DNA from: Firmicutes bacterium ADurb.Bin182
Lineage (GTDB): Bacteria > Bacillota > Clostridia > Christensenellales > CAG-138
Reading direction: 5' to 3'
DNA length: 38,808 nt
Assembly (NCBI GenBank): GCA_002070205.1
Contig: MWCU01000071.1
Coordinates: 1 to 38,808 of the forward strand
Position numbers and translations under genes: made by a program. Position 1 is the first letter of the stretch, and each line of letters starts with the position of its first letter. Shown piece by piece: positions 26,901-33,407 of this stretch. The notes beneath the pieces were generated by a model that saw only the letters and a list, made by a program, of their open reading frames with translations, made no database searches and was not told the origin of the DNA.

Positions 26901-27129
26901 CCTGACTGCCATCGGAATAGCAACAGGCTCAGCTCTCGGGATAATCCTGCACCGATTCGTCGTAATCTCCGCCGAGGTGGACATCGTTATGTTCGCAAGG
27001 GAGATAAGACCGATGAGCTTTATATATGCGGGCTTTTTGACATTGCTGTTCAGCCTGGTTGTAAACTACATTATGCACTTCAGGCTGAAAAAAATCAGCA
27101 TGGTGGAATCGCTGAAATCGCTGGACTGA
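23923..27129 (+). CDS. FtsX-like ABC permease with a large coiled-coil insert
   Basis: The start is placed at ATG 23923, 6 bases after GGAGG, giving 1,068 residues. One membrane span comes early (residues 22-41, FFSIFAIVAIGVGFFVGIKA). An extracytoplasmic globular part runs to about 255. Then about 240 residues rich in Glu, Lys and Ala in heptads form a long coiled coil (about 266-507, for example ELNEGEEKFATEIADAEKKL). The first FtsX core follows (FFPFFFLLVAALVCLTTMTR and two more spans). A second unit begins FIMTVLGISGCMALMVAGFG and ends in three spans near the C-terminus. This is the double-FtsX layout (four plus four spans). The coiled coil may reach across the cell wall or hold a partner. 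It pairs with the ATPase upstream. Confidence 0.9.
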   Translation: MFKRSASFKDTSREISKGLGRFFSIFAIVAIGVGFFVGIKATSPDMKLTADAYFHETNLMDLRLVSELGFEEEDVASVLYTEGVESVMPSYSTDSLIKIEDASSVVKIHAIPASYGTHVPLNTPSLISGRMPEKSGECVMGEPDFRSPFAYRLGDKIKLMPSSEDDELSDKLKTDSFTIVGFVNSPEYISMERGSSTIGSGSVHCYIMIPPEDFNFEVYTEIHVGIAGTREISAFSEEYAKIIDRAKEKLERLEKVRSPIRYNNVKNELNRKIGEGEAELSNAEEEMTLKLSEAQAEIDAAKEKISRSEQELNEGEEKFATEIADAEKKLDEGYKQYYEGKEKYEKEYAKFRSTKKDAEKKIADGERDLDQLDNEIGRLESELNSTSFFDPQRLMIYAQLNMMRYQYASGRSQLSQAKAELNSAERQLENAGKELNESKRELDKNKEELEQAKIDTQKQIEDARIEIENAKTELTEGEKEYEEKKAEAEIKISDAKNKLEDAKKLLEELSVPEWYILSRSDNPGYSGYRENAERLDGIATYFPFFFLLVAALVCLTTMTRMVEEQRGQIGIYKALGYNRLEVASKYFSYAMTAGLSGSLFGVLIGHILVPKVIYNAFDIMYSLPPIIIEMPWDIATASAAVAIACTAIAAAFACNKELNTQTAHLMRPKPPKPGKRVFVERISAVWSRMSFISKITSRNLLRYKLRFIMTVLGISGCMALMVAGFGLRDSVNAIVPKQFNEISMYDAVFMLMDDISEESMNGLKDELNKDSRISQSMMIRERKLHAVSENEKTQIILFIPEEPEKMDGFVALRETSGKGNIKLTDKGAIITKKLADMHGLKAGDTLTIVEDNKEYTAAIEGVAENYVQHYVYMTPQCYSKTFGEKPSYNAVNALTFKGESIDEEKLLADWLKKDSVFMAYSTSSIVEEFSDSIESLNVVVLVMIIAAGALAFVVLYNLTNINISERFREIATIKVLGFYNSEVSKFVFTENLVLTAIGIATGSALGIILHRFVVISAEVDIVMFAREIRPMSFIYAGFLTLLFSLVVNYIMHFRLKKISMVESLKSLD

Positions 27130-27207
27130 GGATGAAAGGAGCACTGCCTGCACCCCGTACCGGCTTCAAGAATATCATTAATAACCACCGTTAAGGAGGA
27201 CCTTTAC

Positions 27208-27711
27208 ATGAACCAGTATTACAGACCAAATCCTTACTCATACCCGTCAAACATGCCGGCAGTCGATTCCAACAAAAGCAGATTCATAAAGCTGAGCGAT
27301 TACGGACCTTATCCGTTTGCGGTCAATATCGAAGCCGCGGCAAAGCTTAACAACACGTTCCGCACCGCGTTTTGGACGGGAAACCATCTGCAGCTTACAT
27401 TGATGAGCCTCAACCCCGGGGAAGATATCGGCCTTGAAATCCATAACGATGTGGATCAATTCATACGCATCGAAGAAGGCCGGGGCGTCTTGAAAATGGG
27501 AAGCAGAAAAGACAGGCTGGACTTTGAGGCAGACGTATACGAGGATTTCGCGTTCATAGTACCCGCAGGCACATGGCACAACCTTATCAACATGGGGGAC
27601 ACGGAGCTTAAGCTATATTCTATCTACGCGCCGCCTCAGCATCCGCACGGCACAATCCACGAAACCAAATCGGAAGCGGAAGCGGCGGAAGAGCACAACA
27701 ACAAGTACTGA
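27208..27711 (+). CDS. Cupin-domain protein
   Basis: 167 residues with a single cupin barrel. Motif 1 reads GLEIHNDVDQFIRIEEGRG and motif 2 reads VPAGTWHNLINMG; the His, Glu and His of a metal site can be seen. The C-terminus (PPQHPHGTIHETKSEAEAAE) is the usual tail of clostridial cupins that lie near sugar or stress genes. AAGGAGG lies 11-12 bases before the ATG. It starts 78 bases after the permease in the same direction and ends at a terminator, so it may be the last gene of the assembly-line transcript or have its own promoter. The reaction is unknown; small-molecule binding or isomerase activity would fit the family. Confidence 0.85.
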   Translation: MNQYYRPNPYSYPSNMPAVDSNKSRFIKLSDYGPYPFAVNIEAAAKLNNTFRTAFWTGNHLQLTLMSLNPGEDIGLEIHNDVDQFIRIEEGRGVLKMGSRKDRLDFEADVYEDFAFIVPAGTWHNLINMGDTELKLYSIYAPPQHPHGTIHETKSEAEAAEEHNNKY

Positions 27712-27722
27712 AACATGCCTCA

Positions 27723-27770
27723 GCGTGTCGAAGAAGCCTATCCGGGCTTCCTCGGCACGCCGGCTCTTTT
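27723..27770 (+). terminator. Terminator after the cupin gene
   Basis: 16-base arms (27723-27738 and 27745-27760) pair with one G-U and one mismatch around a 6-base loop. They are followed by CGGCTCTTTT. The hairpin lies 11 bases past the cupin stop and would end the biosynthetic transcript. The degraded ridA tail begins just beyond it. Confidence 0.7.
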
Positions 27771-27778
27771 CATGCTAA

Positions 27779-27870
27779 AGTTCGATTATCGCCTCGACTT
27801 CTGCAAGTACCCCTTTGGGCAGCTCTTTGACTGCCACACAGCTTCGGGCTCAGTTTGGATTTTTGCATTA
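27779..27870 (-). pseudogene. ridA remnant: start and tail only
   Basis: On the minus strand the last 22 codons of a RidA gene are preserved (SCVAVKELPKGVLAEVEAII then EL and stop), nearly identical to the intact ridA at 32106. A TAATG junction (27870-27866) with the first few codons is also kept, but the body of about 280 bases between them is gone. One base is also lost near the start, so the upstream regulator now reads through the start and out of frame across the tail. Confidence 0.8.
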
Positions 27871-28517
27871 CGATTTTTTCTTGACTTTTTAACTTCGTTT
27901 ATATAACGATAAACTGTTTGGGAAGAGACGTTAAGAAGCGAAGCGACCAAAGGCATCGTGCCTTTTACCATAAATGCGTCATAGGATAAAAGTTCAGCAA
28001 CTATAGAGCGCTTATCAACAGCGGACAGTTCTTCGATTTCGCGATAAAGGGTCCTCTTGTCTATGATTTTACGTATAAGTTCATCCGTGCTCATCACGAA
28101 CGTTTCATTCGGATTGCTTCCGGCTTGATCGACGTTCATCGATTCCTCGATTATTTTCACTGCGCGAACTTGTTCGGTAATGTCGACGTTGACGCACATG
28201 AGTCCTATCAAGCGCCCGGAATCCTTAATGAAATATGTTGAAGATCTTAAAATAAGGTTGTCATGATCGAGCCGCCCAAGATAATTCACTATATAGTCGC
28301 TATTCTCGAACGCTTTTTCATTTATGATGCGTATTGCATAGCCGGTCAGTGAGCCCCCGACTTTTCGACCCGTGATACGATTAGGCGTTATATATATGAT
28401 CGAATGGTCATAGTCCGATATATCATGGATCAGCGCTTCAGCGCGCTGCCCATTCATATCGGCAATGAAATTGGCGATTGGAACGTAAGACAGTAATTTG
28501 TCCCGGCAACTGTTCAT
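27786..28517 (-). CDS. YheO/DauR-like PAS-HTH regulator with a fused, shifted tail
   Basis: About 243 residues and a close paralogue of the regulator at 32474-33127. The first 110 residues are a YheO-type PAS domain (VPIANFIADMNGQRAEALIH, LIGLMCVNVDITEQVRAVKI). The C-terminal helix-turn-helix follows (SLLNVSSQTVYRYINEVKKS). After KKSRKNR the frame enters the ridA remnant and adds about 22 residues that belong to no domain. The start ATG at 28517 aligns with that of the paralogue. Relatives such as DauR control D-amino-acid catabolism; here the expected client genes (RidA, aminotransferase) have been lost downstream. It is probably still expressed, from its own promoter. Confidence 0.85.
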   Translation of the reverse strand: MNSCRDKLLSYVPIANFIADMNGQRAEALIHDISDYDHSIIYITPNRITGRKVGGSLTGYAIRIINEKAFENSDYIVNYLGRLDHDNLILRSSTYFIKDSGRLIGLMCVNVDITEQVRAVKIIEESMNVDQAGSNPNETFVMSTDELIRKIIDKRTLYREIEELSAVDKRSIVAELLSYDAFMVKGTMPLVASLLNVSSQTVYRYINEVKKSRKNRNAKIQTEPEAVWQSKSCPKGYLQKSRR

Positions 28518-28556
28518 ATACAAATAACCTGATATGGGATTTTTTTCTACATAGTT

Positions 28557-28585
28557 ATTATACGCATAAACAAAATAGACGTCAA
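28557..28585 (-). promoter_or_regulatory. Promoter of the left YheO-like regulator
   Basis: TTGACG (28585-28580), 17 bases, TATAAT (28562-28557) on the minus strand, preceded by CGC and followed by AAC. The right-hand paralogue carries the same arrangement. Confidence 0.75.
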
Positions 28586-28726
28586 GCGAAAGTATCCGGC
28601 TTTTTGAATTCGCGCGTATTTTTTCTCATTCTTTGACGCTGATGAAAAATCTGTAACGGATTTTTCCTGAACTTAGTATTAAGGACCGGAAAATATATTC
28701 CCGGAACCTGCTTTAACCTCGATGGG

Positions 28727-29100
28727 AAGCTCAGACGCACCCCTCAGTCTTCCCGGAAGACAGCTCCCCTGCGAGGGGAGCCAAATAAGCAAGTATTGAG
28801 TACCCTGCAATGAAAAAAATCTGCGAAACAGGTTTTGTCTTGACTGAAAACTTGAGACTTATAATAAGCTCAAACGCACCCCTCAGTCTTCCCGGAAGAC
28901 AGTTCCCCTGCGAGGGAAGCCAAAACAGATTGAGTATCCTGTAAAGAAAAAATCTGCGAAACAGGTTTTGTCTTGACTGAAAACTTGAGACTTATAATAA
29001 GCTCAGACGCACCCCTCAGTCTTCCCGGAAGACAGCTCCCCAGCGAGGGGAGCCGAAACAGCAAGTATTGAGTACCCTGCAATGAAAAAAATCTGCGGAG
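28727..29100. repeat. Tandem palindromic repeat, three copies of about 135 bp
   Basis: Units begin near 28727, 28866 and 28999 (spacing 139 and 133). Each has two adjacent hairpins: GGCTCCCCT-CGC-AGGGGAGC and GTCTTCC-G-GGAAGAC. A linker follows that contains AAATCTGCGAAACAGGTTTT and CTTGAGACTTATAATAAGC. Unit 2 has paired changes in the first hairpin (C to T in one arm and G to A in the other: GTTCCC/GGGAAG). More copies lie at 33912-33955 and 34225-34399. Confidence 0.85.
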
Positions 29101-29190
29101 CAGATTTTAGCTGAACGAACATATTGATTAGTGGTTAGCGGCGAGTGATCAGTGAATGAAAAATCCGCCGGGCGGATTTACCTTTGGTTG

Positions 29191-29240
29191 AAAGGGAAAA
29201 AGGGACTTTGCAGAAATCTTTGATTTCCGCAAAGTCCCTT
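29191..29240 (-). terminator. Terminator of the NhaC-family gene
   Basis: 19-base arms (29200-29218 and 29222-29240) pair with a single mismatch around a TTT loop. On the minus strand TTTTCCCTTT follows. The inner GAAATC-TTT-GATTTC core recurs near 34000 and 34160. Confidence 0.8.
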
Positions 29241-29298
29241 AATTACCAATCCAGCGTGTTAACTGCTGCCCCTATTGCCGGCAAACCGGCAGAACGAA

Positions 29299-30747
29299 TT
29301 ACATTTCAGCTTTAGTTTCCGAAGACAGCGATTTTACCGGTTCGCCGTTTGGTCCTTCGAACCTGCGACCCCATCCCGTCAATACCGAGAAAAGAAGCAC
29401 GACGAACAATACCATGCAGTAGAACATTCCTCCCGCTATCTCAGTTATGGATAACGGCGCTACAAAATCATACCCTTGTGAAAGAAGCGCGCCTATGAAA
29501 GCAAAGCAGCTTAAGAAAGGAACGACTACCGGTATAGAATTCGCGAAGCCGTCCAGCAGATTCGCGCGGCGATACGGATGCAGCCCTGCCCTCTTTCCGA
29601 GTTCATTTTGTATCTTGCCGAATGTCGCCATTGACGCGCTGGTTACGCCGCCGAAAATCAGCGTCGTAACGCATATACCCAGCATCATTGAAATTTCCGT
29701 TCCCCTTACGGACTTGCCGAGCTTCCCGGTTACTATTCCGCTTGTTATCTTCTCCAGCGCTCCTGCGGCATTAAGCACGCCCATAATACCGTATACGGAC
29801 ATAACAAGCGTTACCGTTGACATCATTCCGCTGATACCATCCGTAAGGAATCCTTTGGGCGCTCCGTCAACAACCGAAATGATGTTACTGAAATCGATAA
29901 GCCCGAAAGCGACGCCTGTTATCGCACCGGTCACAATGCCTACCGTGGTCGCTTTATAAATATCACGAGTTTTCACCGCTACGACAAGCATTATGGCTAC
30001 CGGAACAAGCATTACGAGGCTTGTCGGATTCATATTGGCAATCAATATATCCTTAGCGCCCGCGCCTATTGAGCCGCCGCCACCGAATATCCAGAAAAGG
30101 AAGAACGAAATAACTCCTCCCACTATAGAATACCTTAACCGCGAAGTAACGCAGCCTCCCACTTCCGCGAAACCCTCTTTTTTTGTGTATTCCTGAGTGG
30201 CCGCGGAAATGATGGTCGTATCCGAAATGGGCGCAAGATTATCGCCAAACACTGCTGCGCATACGATCGCTCCCGCAAGTACAGCCGGATTTGCTCCCAT
30301 TAAAACCCCTGCGGGGTAGAAGATCGGGAAGCACGTAAACATACTGCCTATTGACGATCCCGTGGCTGTTGAAATGATGCATACAGCCAGAAACGTGAAC
30401 GCGGTGAAAAGACCGCCGCCAATGCCGAGCGAATCAGCCAGCCAAACAAAACCGGCCGATATGTTGCATGCCTTGATCAAAGCCGAGAACATGCCGATAA
30501 CGAACAATAATACGCCTATGGGCACGGATTCCTTCACTCCGGAATAGGCCGCATCCCAAAATCTGCCGTAGTGCCCTTTCTTTGTAAAGACCGCCCCGAC
30601 GATAAGCCCCGCGAATGCGCCCATAGCGAGAGCATACATTTCAAAGGCTTTAAAAACTACAAAGTATAGCACACAGAAAAACAGGAAAATTACTATGGGG
30701 ATAAACGACATACCCCAGCCGCCCTTGAATTCGAGTTTCTTCTCCAT
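29299..30747 (-). CDS. NhaC-family Na+/H+ antiporter-type transporter
   Basis: 482 residues with about twelve membrane spans. It is assigned to the NhaC family by ATGSSIGSMFTCFPIFYPAG, by AAVFGDNLAPISDTTIISAA (the Na+-site segment with Asp and Ser/Thr residues) and by the C-terminal FANSIPVVVPFLSCFAFIG. NhaC relatives exchange Na+ for H+ or for organic acids and amino acids. Lying in one run with RidA and an aminotransferase, it may well carry the amino acid that they process; that is inference. The ATG has AAAGGAG 8 bases upstream, and a pair of operator-like palindromes lies just before it, so it is probably regulated separately from the aminotransferase. Confidence 0.88.
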   Translation of the reverse strand: MEKKLEFKGGWGMSFIPIVIFLFFCVLYFVVFKAFEMYALAMGAFAGLIVGAVFTKKGHYGRFWDAAYSGVKESVPIGVLLFVIGMFSALIKACNISAGFVWLADSLGIGGGLFTAFTFLAVCIISTATGSSIGSMFTCFPIFYPAGVLMGANPAVLAGAIVCAAVFGDNLAPISDTTIISAATQEYTKKEGFAEVGGCVTSRLRYSIVGGVISFFLFWIFGGGGSIGAGAKDILIANMNPTSLVMLVPVAIMLVVAVKTRDIYKATTVGIVTGAITGVAFGLIDFSNIISVVDGAPKGFLTDGISGMMSTVTLVMSVYGIMGVLNAAGALEKITSGIVTGKLGKSVRGTEISMMLGICVTTLIFGGVTSASMATFGKIQNELGKRAGLHPYRRANLLDGFANSIPVVVPFLSCFAFIGALLSQGYDFVAPLSITEIAGGMFYCMVLFVVLLFSVLTGWGRRFEGPNGEPVKSLSSETKAEM

Positions 30748-30773
30748 AAAATTACTCCTTTATCTTTATTTTT

Positions 30774-30808
30774 AAACGGATGGTCCGTTTTTTTAACGGA
30801 TAGTCCGT
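30774..30808. promoter_or_regulatory. Twin palindromic operators ahead of the NhaC-family gene
   Basis: Two related palindromes lie between the aminotransferase and the transporter. AAACGGA-TGG-TCCGTTT spans 30774-30790, and ACGGA-TAG-TCCGT spans 30796-30808. Their centres are 20 bases apart, about two turns of DNA, and they start 27 bases above the transporter ATG. This is the form of a TetR-family operator bound by two dimers. The first palindrome plus the T run could also act as a plus-strand terminator. No TetR gene is in the window. Confidence 0.6.
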
Positions 30809-30860
30809 CTAAATCCGGTCCTATAAAGAGACTTGATAAAGTACGTTCCGCTTGCGATGC

Positions 30861-32084
30861 TTATTTAATGCCCTTTTCTTTCGCAAGCTTCGTGAGTGCT
30901 TCCTTGATCCGGACATATGCGTTAACTGCCCGTTTCTCATCTTTAAAGCACCCGTGAACTATGCGAATGTAACCTTCGCCCTGTGCTCCGTAAGGAGTGC
31001 CTTCATTAACGACTACTTTTGCTTCGCGTATCAGATAAGAAACGATTTCTGCGCTTGTGCCGAGACGGGATATGTTCAGCCATGACAGGAAACCGCTTTC
31101 CGAAAGCCTTACCGTAACACCCGGAATGGACTTGAATATGTCATAAGCGAGCTTTCTGCGTTTATCCATTATCTCATAATACTCTTTAAGAATGGCTTTA
31201 TCTTCAAGCGCGGTTATCGCTCCAAACTGCGCGGCCGTATTCGTGGCTCCGAGCACGTTAACGGTTCCGCCGTATAAAACATCCATGATATGGTCATCCG
31301 CAACTATATAGCCGACCCTGAAGCCTGAAAGACCGATCCCCTTCGAGATAGAGAATATCGTTACGGTACGCTCCCACATTCCGGGCAAAACAGCGGGAGA
31401 AACGAACTCAATATCATCGAAAATAAAATCTTCAAACGCCTGGTCGCTGACTAAAATCAAGTCATGCTCTATGACAAAACGACAAAGCTTTTCCATTGCC
31501 TCCCGCCTGAATACGGTTGAAGTCGGATTATTAGGATGAGATATCAGGACCATTTTTGTTTTTTCGGTAACGCGCTTTTCGAACTCATCGATTTCCGGCT
31601 GCCAGTTATTCTCTTCGCGCAAGGGTACGGGTACGGCAACGCCGCCGCACAATTTAGCGTTTAAGAAATTGGAAGGATAACTCGGATCGGGGATCAAAAC
31701 CTCATCGCCTTCGCCGATAAACGGCATCATCGCGTATAAAAGCCCGGAGTCGGAGCCCGGAGTGATGAGTATGTTTCTGCTCGGATCCGCTTTTATGCCG
31801 TTTTGCTCCCAAAGCTTTTTCGAAACGACCCTTCTAAGGTCCGCATTGCCCATAGGCATTGTATAATGCGATGAGAAGCCGTCCTCAAATGCGGCAATCA
31901 TAGTCTTTTTGACAGAATCCGGTATGGAAGGGTCGGGAAAGAACGGGTCGGCCCAGGCCATAATATCATACCCTTGAGCCATGAGATTCCCTGCGCCTTC
32001 ACCCACGTCCGCCTTTGTGACGGTATCAAACAGGCCGCCTTTAAGATCGCTGAATTTCCAATTCATTTTGCTTTTGATATCCAC
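30861..32084 (-). CDS. Class I/II PLP-dependent aminotransferase
   Basis: 407 residues with the fold-type I aminotransferase pattern. HPNNPTS is near 183-189, Asp214 and Gln215 contact the pyridine ring, and the PLP lysine is Lys248 in SISKGIGLSGFRVGY. The C-terminal Arg is in EGYIRIVHGC. It resembles aspartate/aromatic aminotransferases that lie beside RidA. The start is GTG at 32084, with AAAGGAG upstream. It follows ridA by 21 bases. It would move an amino group between an amino acid and a keto acid; RidA next door removes the reactive enamine/imine by-products of PLP enzymes. Substrate not known. Confidence 0.9.
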   Translation of the reverse strand: MDIKSKMNWKFSDLKGGLFDTVTKADVGEGAGNLMAQGYDIMAWADPFFPDPSIPDSVKKTMIAAFEDGFSSHYTMPMGNADLRRVVSKKLWEQNGIKADPSRNILITPGSDSGLLYAMMPFIGEGDEVLIPDPSYPSNFLNAKLCGGVAVPVPLREENNWQPEIDEFEKRVTEKTKMVLISHPNNPTSTVFRREAMEKLCRFVIEHDLILVSDQAFEDFIFDDIEFVSPAVLPGMWERTVTIFSISKGIGLSGFRVGYIVADDHIMDVLYGGTVNVLGATNTAAQFGAITALEDKAILKEYYEIMDKRRKLAYDIFKSIPGVTVRLSESGFLSWLNISRLGTSAEIVSYLIREAKVVVNEGTPYGAQGEGYIRIVHGCFKDEKRAVNAYVRIKEALTKLAKEKGIK

Positions 32085-32105
32085 ACAAAATCGCTCCTTT
32101 CCAAA

Positions 32106-32474
32106 TTAAAGTTCGATTACCGCCTCAACCTCCGCAAGCACCCCCTTGGGAAGCGCTTTGACCGCCACACAGCTTCGCGCGGGTTTTCCTGTGAAATACT
32201 TGGCGTAAATTTCATTAAAGCACGCAAAGTTCTCCATATCCGAAAGGAAACAGGTCGTTTTGACCGCTTTTGATAAATCGGTTCCCGCCGCTTCGGCGAT
32301 CGCTTTAAGGTTTTCCATCACCTGCATGGTTTGCTCCCGGATGCCTTCCGGGATATTGCCCGTTTCGGGTTCAGCCGGTATCTGGCCGGAAGTAAACAAT
32401 AAACCGGAGGAACACACCCCCTGTGAATATGGACCTATAGCCTTAGCCGCCTTTTCCGTTTGAATTTTCTTCAT
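32106..32474 (-). CDS. ridA: RidA family reactive intermediate (enamine/imine) deaminase
   Basis: 122 residues of the RidA (YjgF/YER057c/UK114) family, trimeric cytosolic enzymes that hydrolyse enamines and imines released by PLP enzymes. GPYSQGV, LLFTSGQIP and the closing ARSCVAVKALPKGVLAEVEA, with the catalytic Arg, are all present. The start overlaps the regulator stop by one base (TAATG), so translation is coupled. Its partner substrate probably comes from the aminotransferase gene downstream. The gene is intact, unlike the copy whose remnant is at 27779-27870. Confidence 0.95.
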   Translation of the reverse strand: MKKIQTEKAAKAIGPYSQGVCSSGLLFTSGQIPAEPETGNIPEGIREQTMQVMENLKAIAEAAGTDLSKAVKTTCFLSDMENFACFNEIYAKYFTGKPARSCVAVKALPKGVLAEVEAVIEL

Positions 32475-33127
32475 TATGATTCCTCCTTATCTTTTTTAAC
32501 TTCGTTTATATAGCGGTAGACTGTCTGTTCCGAAACATTCAGAAGTGAAGCGACCAGGGGTATCGTGCCCTTTACCATGAATACATCATAGGATAAGAGC
32601 TCAGCCACTATGAAGCGCTTATCGTCAGCCGACAGTTCTTCGATTTTGCGATACCGGATCTTCTTTTCAATGATTTTACGTATAAGTTCATCCGTACTCA
32701 TCACGAACGTTTCATACGGACTGCTTTCGGCTTGATGATCGATATTTAGCGATTCTTCGATTATCTTCGCGGCTCGCAATTGCTCGGTAATATCAATGTT
32801 TACGCACATGAGCCCTATCAAGCGTCCATCATCTTTAATGAAATAGGTTGAAGACCTTAGAATGAGGTTATCATGATTGAGCCGCCCGAGATAATTAACT
32901 GCATAGTCGTTTTGCTCGAACGCCTTTTCGTTTATAAGCCGTATGGCATAGTCAGTCAATGAGCCTCCGACTTTTCGACCCGTGATACGATTAGGCGTTA
33001 TATATATGATCGAATGGTCATAGTCCGATATATCATGGATCAGCGCTTCGGCCCGCTGCCCGTTCATATCGGCGATGAAATTGGCAATCGGAATGTATGC
33101 CAGTAATTTGTCTCGATTATTACTCAT
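32474..33127 (-). CDS. YheO/DauR-like PAS-HTH transcriptional regulator
   Basis: 217 residues. An N-terminal YheO-type PAS domain runs from YIPIANFIADMNGQRAEALI to LMCVNIDITEQLRAAK, followed by a linker and a C-terminal helix-turn-helix (SLLNVSEQTVYRYINEVKKD). DauR relatives sense D-amino-acid metabolites and control their catabolic genes, which agrees with ridA and the aminotransferase lying in the same transcript. It is over 80% identical by eye to the regulator at 27786-28517, over both domains. The start ATG is preceded by AAGGT, and the promoter at 33168-33197 is clear. Confidence 0.9.
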   Translation of the reverse strand: MSNNRDKLLAYIPIANFIADMNGQRAEALIHDISDYDHSIIYITPNRITGRKVGGSLTDYAIRLINEKAFEQNDYAVNYLGRLNHDNLILRSSTYFIKDDGRLIGLMCVNIDITEQLRAAKIIEESLNIDHQAESSPYETFVMSTDELIRKIIEKKIRYRKIEELSADDKRFIVAELLSYDVFMVKGTIPLVASLLNVSEQTVYRYINEVKKDKEES

Positions 33128-33167
33128 ATAAAAATTGACCTTGGTGAGAATTTTTTCTTATGTTGTT

Positions 33168-33197
33168 ATTATATACAAAAATGAATTTGCTCGTCAA
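33168..33197 (-). promoter_or_regulatory. Promoter of the right YheO-like regulator operon
   Basis: TTGACG (33197-33192), 18 bases, TATAAT (33173-33168) on the minus strand, 41 bases above the start codon. The -35 and -10 are the same as in the paralogue, while the spacer differs. Confidence 0.8.
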
Positions 33198-33324
33198 GCG
33201 TAAATATCTTGACTTTATTAAATTTTGCATTTAAGAATTTTTTCTCATTAAGACGATAAACCATTTGAAAAACTCGAGGCTGATTTTGCCCGAAGCTGTA
33301 TCACACCCAATTTATACTTCAATC

Positions 33325-33352
33325 ACAACAAAATGCGCTTGAGCATATATTA
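33325..33352 (+). promoter_or_regulatory. Possible sporulation-type promoter before the Asp/Arg-repeat gene
   Basis: An AC pair at 33325-33326, 17 bases, then CATATATTA (33344-33352). This fits the loose sigma-K form (AC, then CATAnnnTA). An ordinary TATACT also overlaps here without a good -35. The consensus is short, so chance agreement is quite possible. Confidence 0.25.
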
Positions 33353-33407
33353 TACTAACCTGTTAACCTATTAATAGGGTAATACAAAAAAGGAGATTTA
33401 GGTTTAT

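Larger units (their letters stand above)
28586..29298. other. Repeat-filled intergenic region
   Basis: No credible gene is present in these 700 bases. They hold three tandem copies of a palindromic repeat (28727-29100), a short AAATCCGCC/GGCGGATTT hairpin (29161-29179) and the terminator of the transporter gene (29191-29240). Apparent short reading frames here are translations of the repeat. Confidence 0.8.

Noticed and set aside
28870..29082. Minus-strand 70-aa frame, and its look-alike at 34285-34488
   Set aside because: Both are translations of the palindromic repeat (shared RLRGAS-type peptide); no ribosome site, no family.
28727..29100. Regular repeats that could suggest a CRISPR array
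   Set aside because: Units of 133-139 bases repeat over their whole length, with no short repeat/unique spacer pattern and no cas genes.
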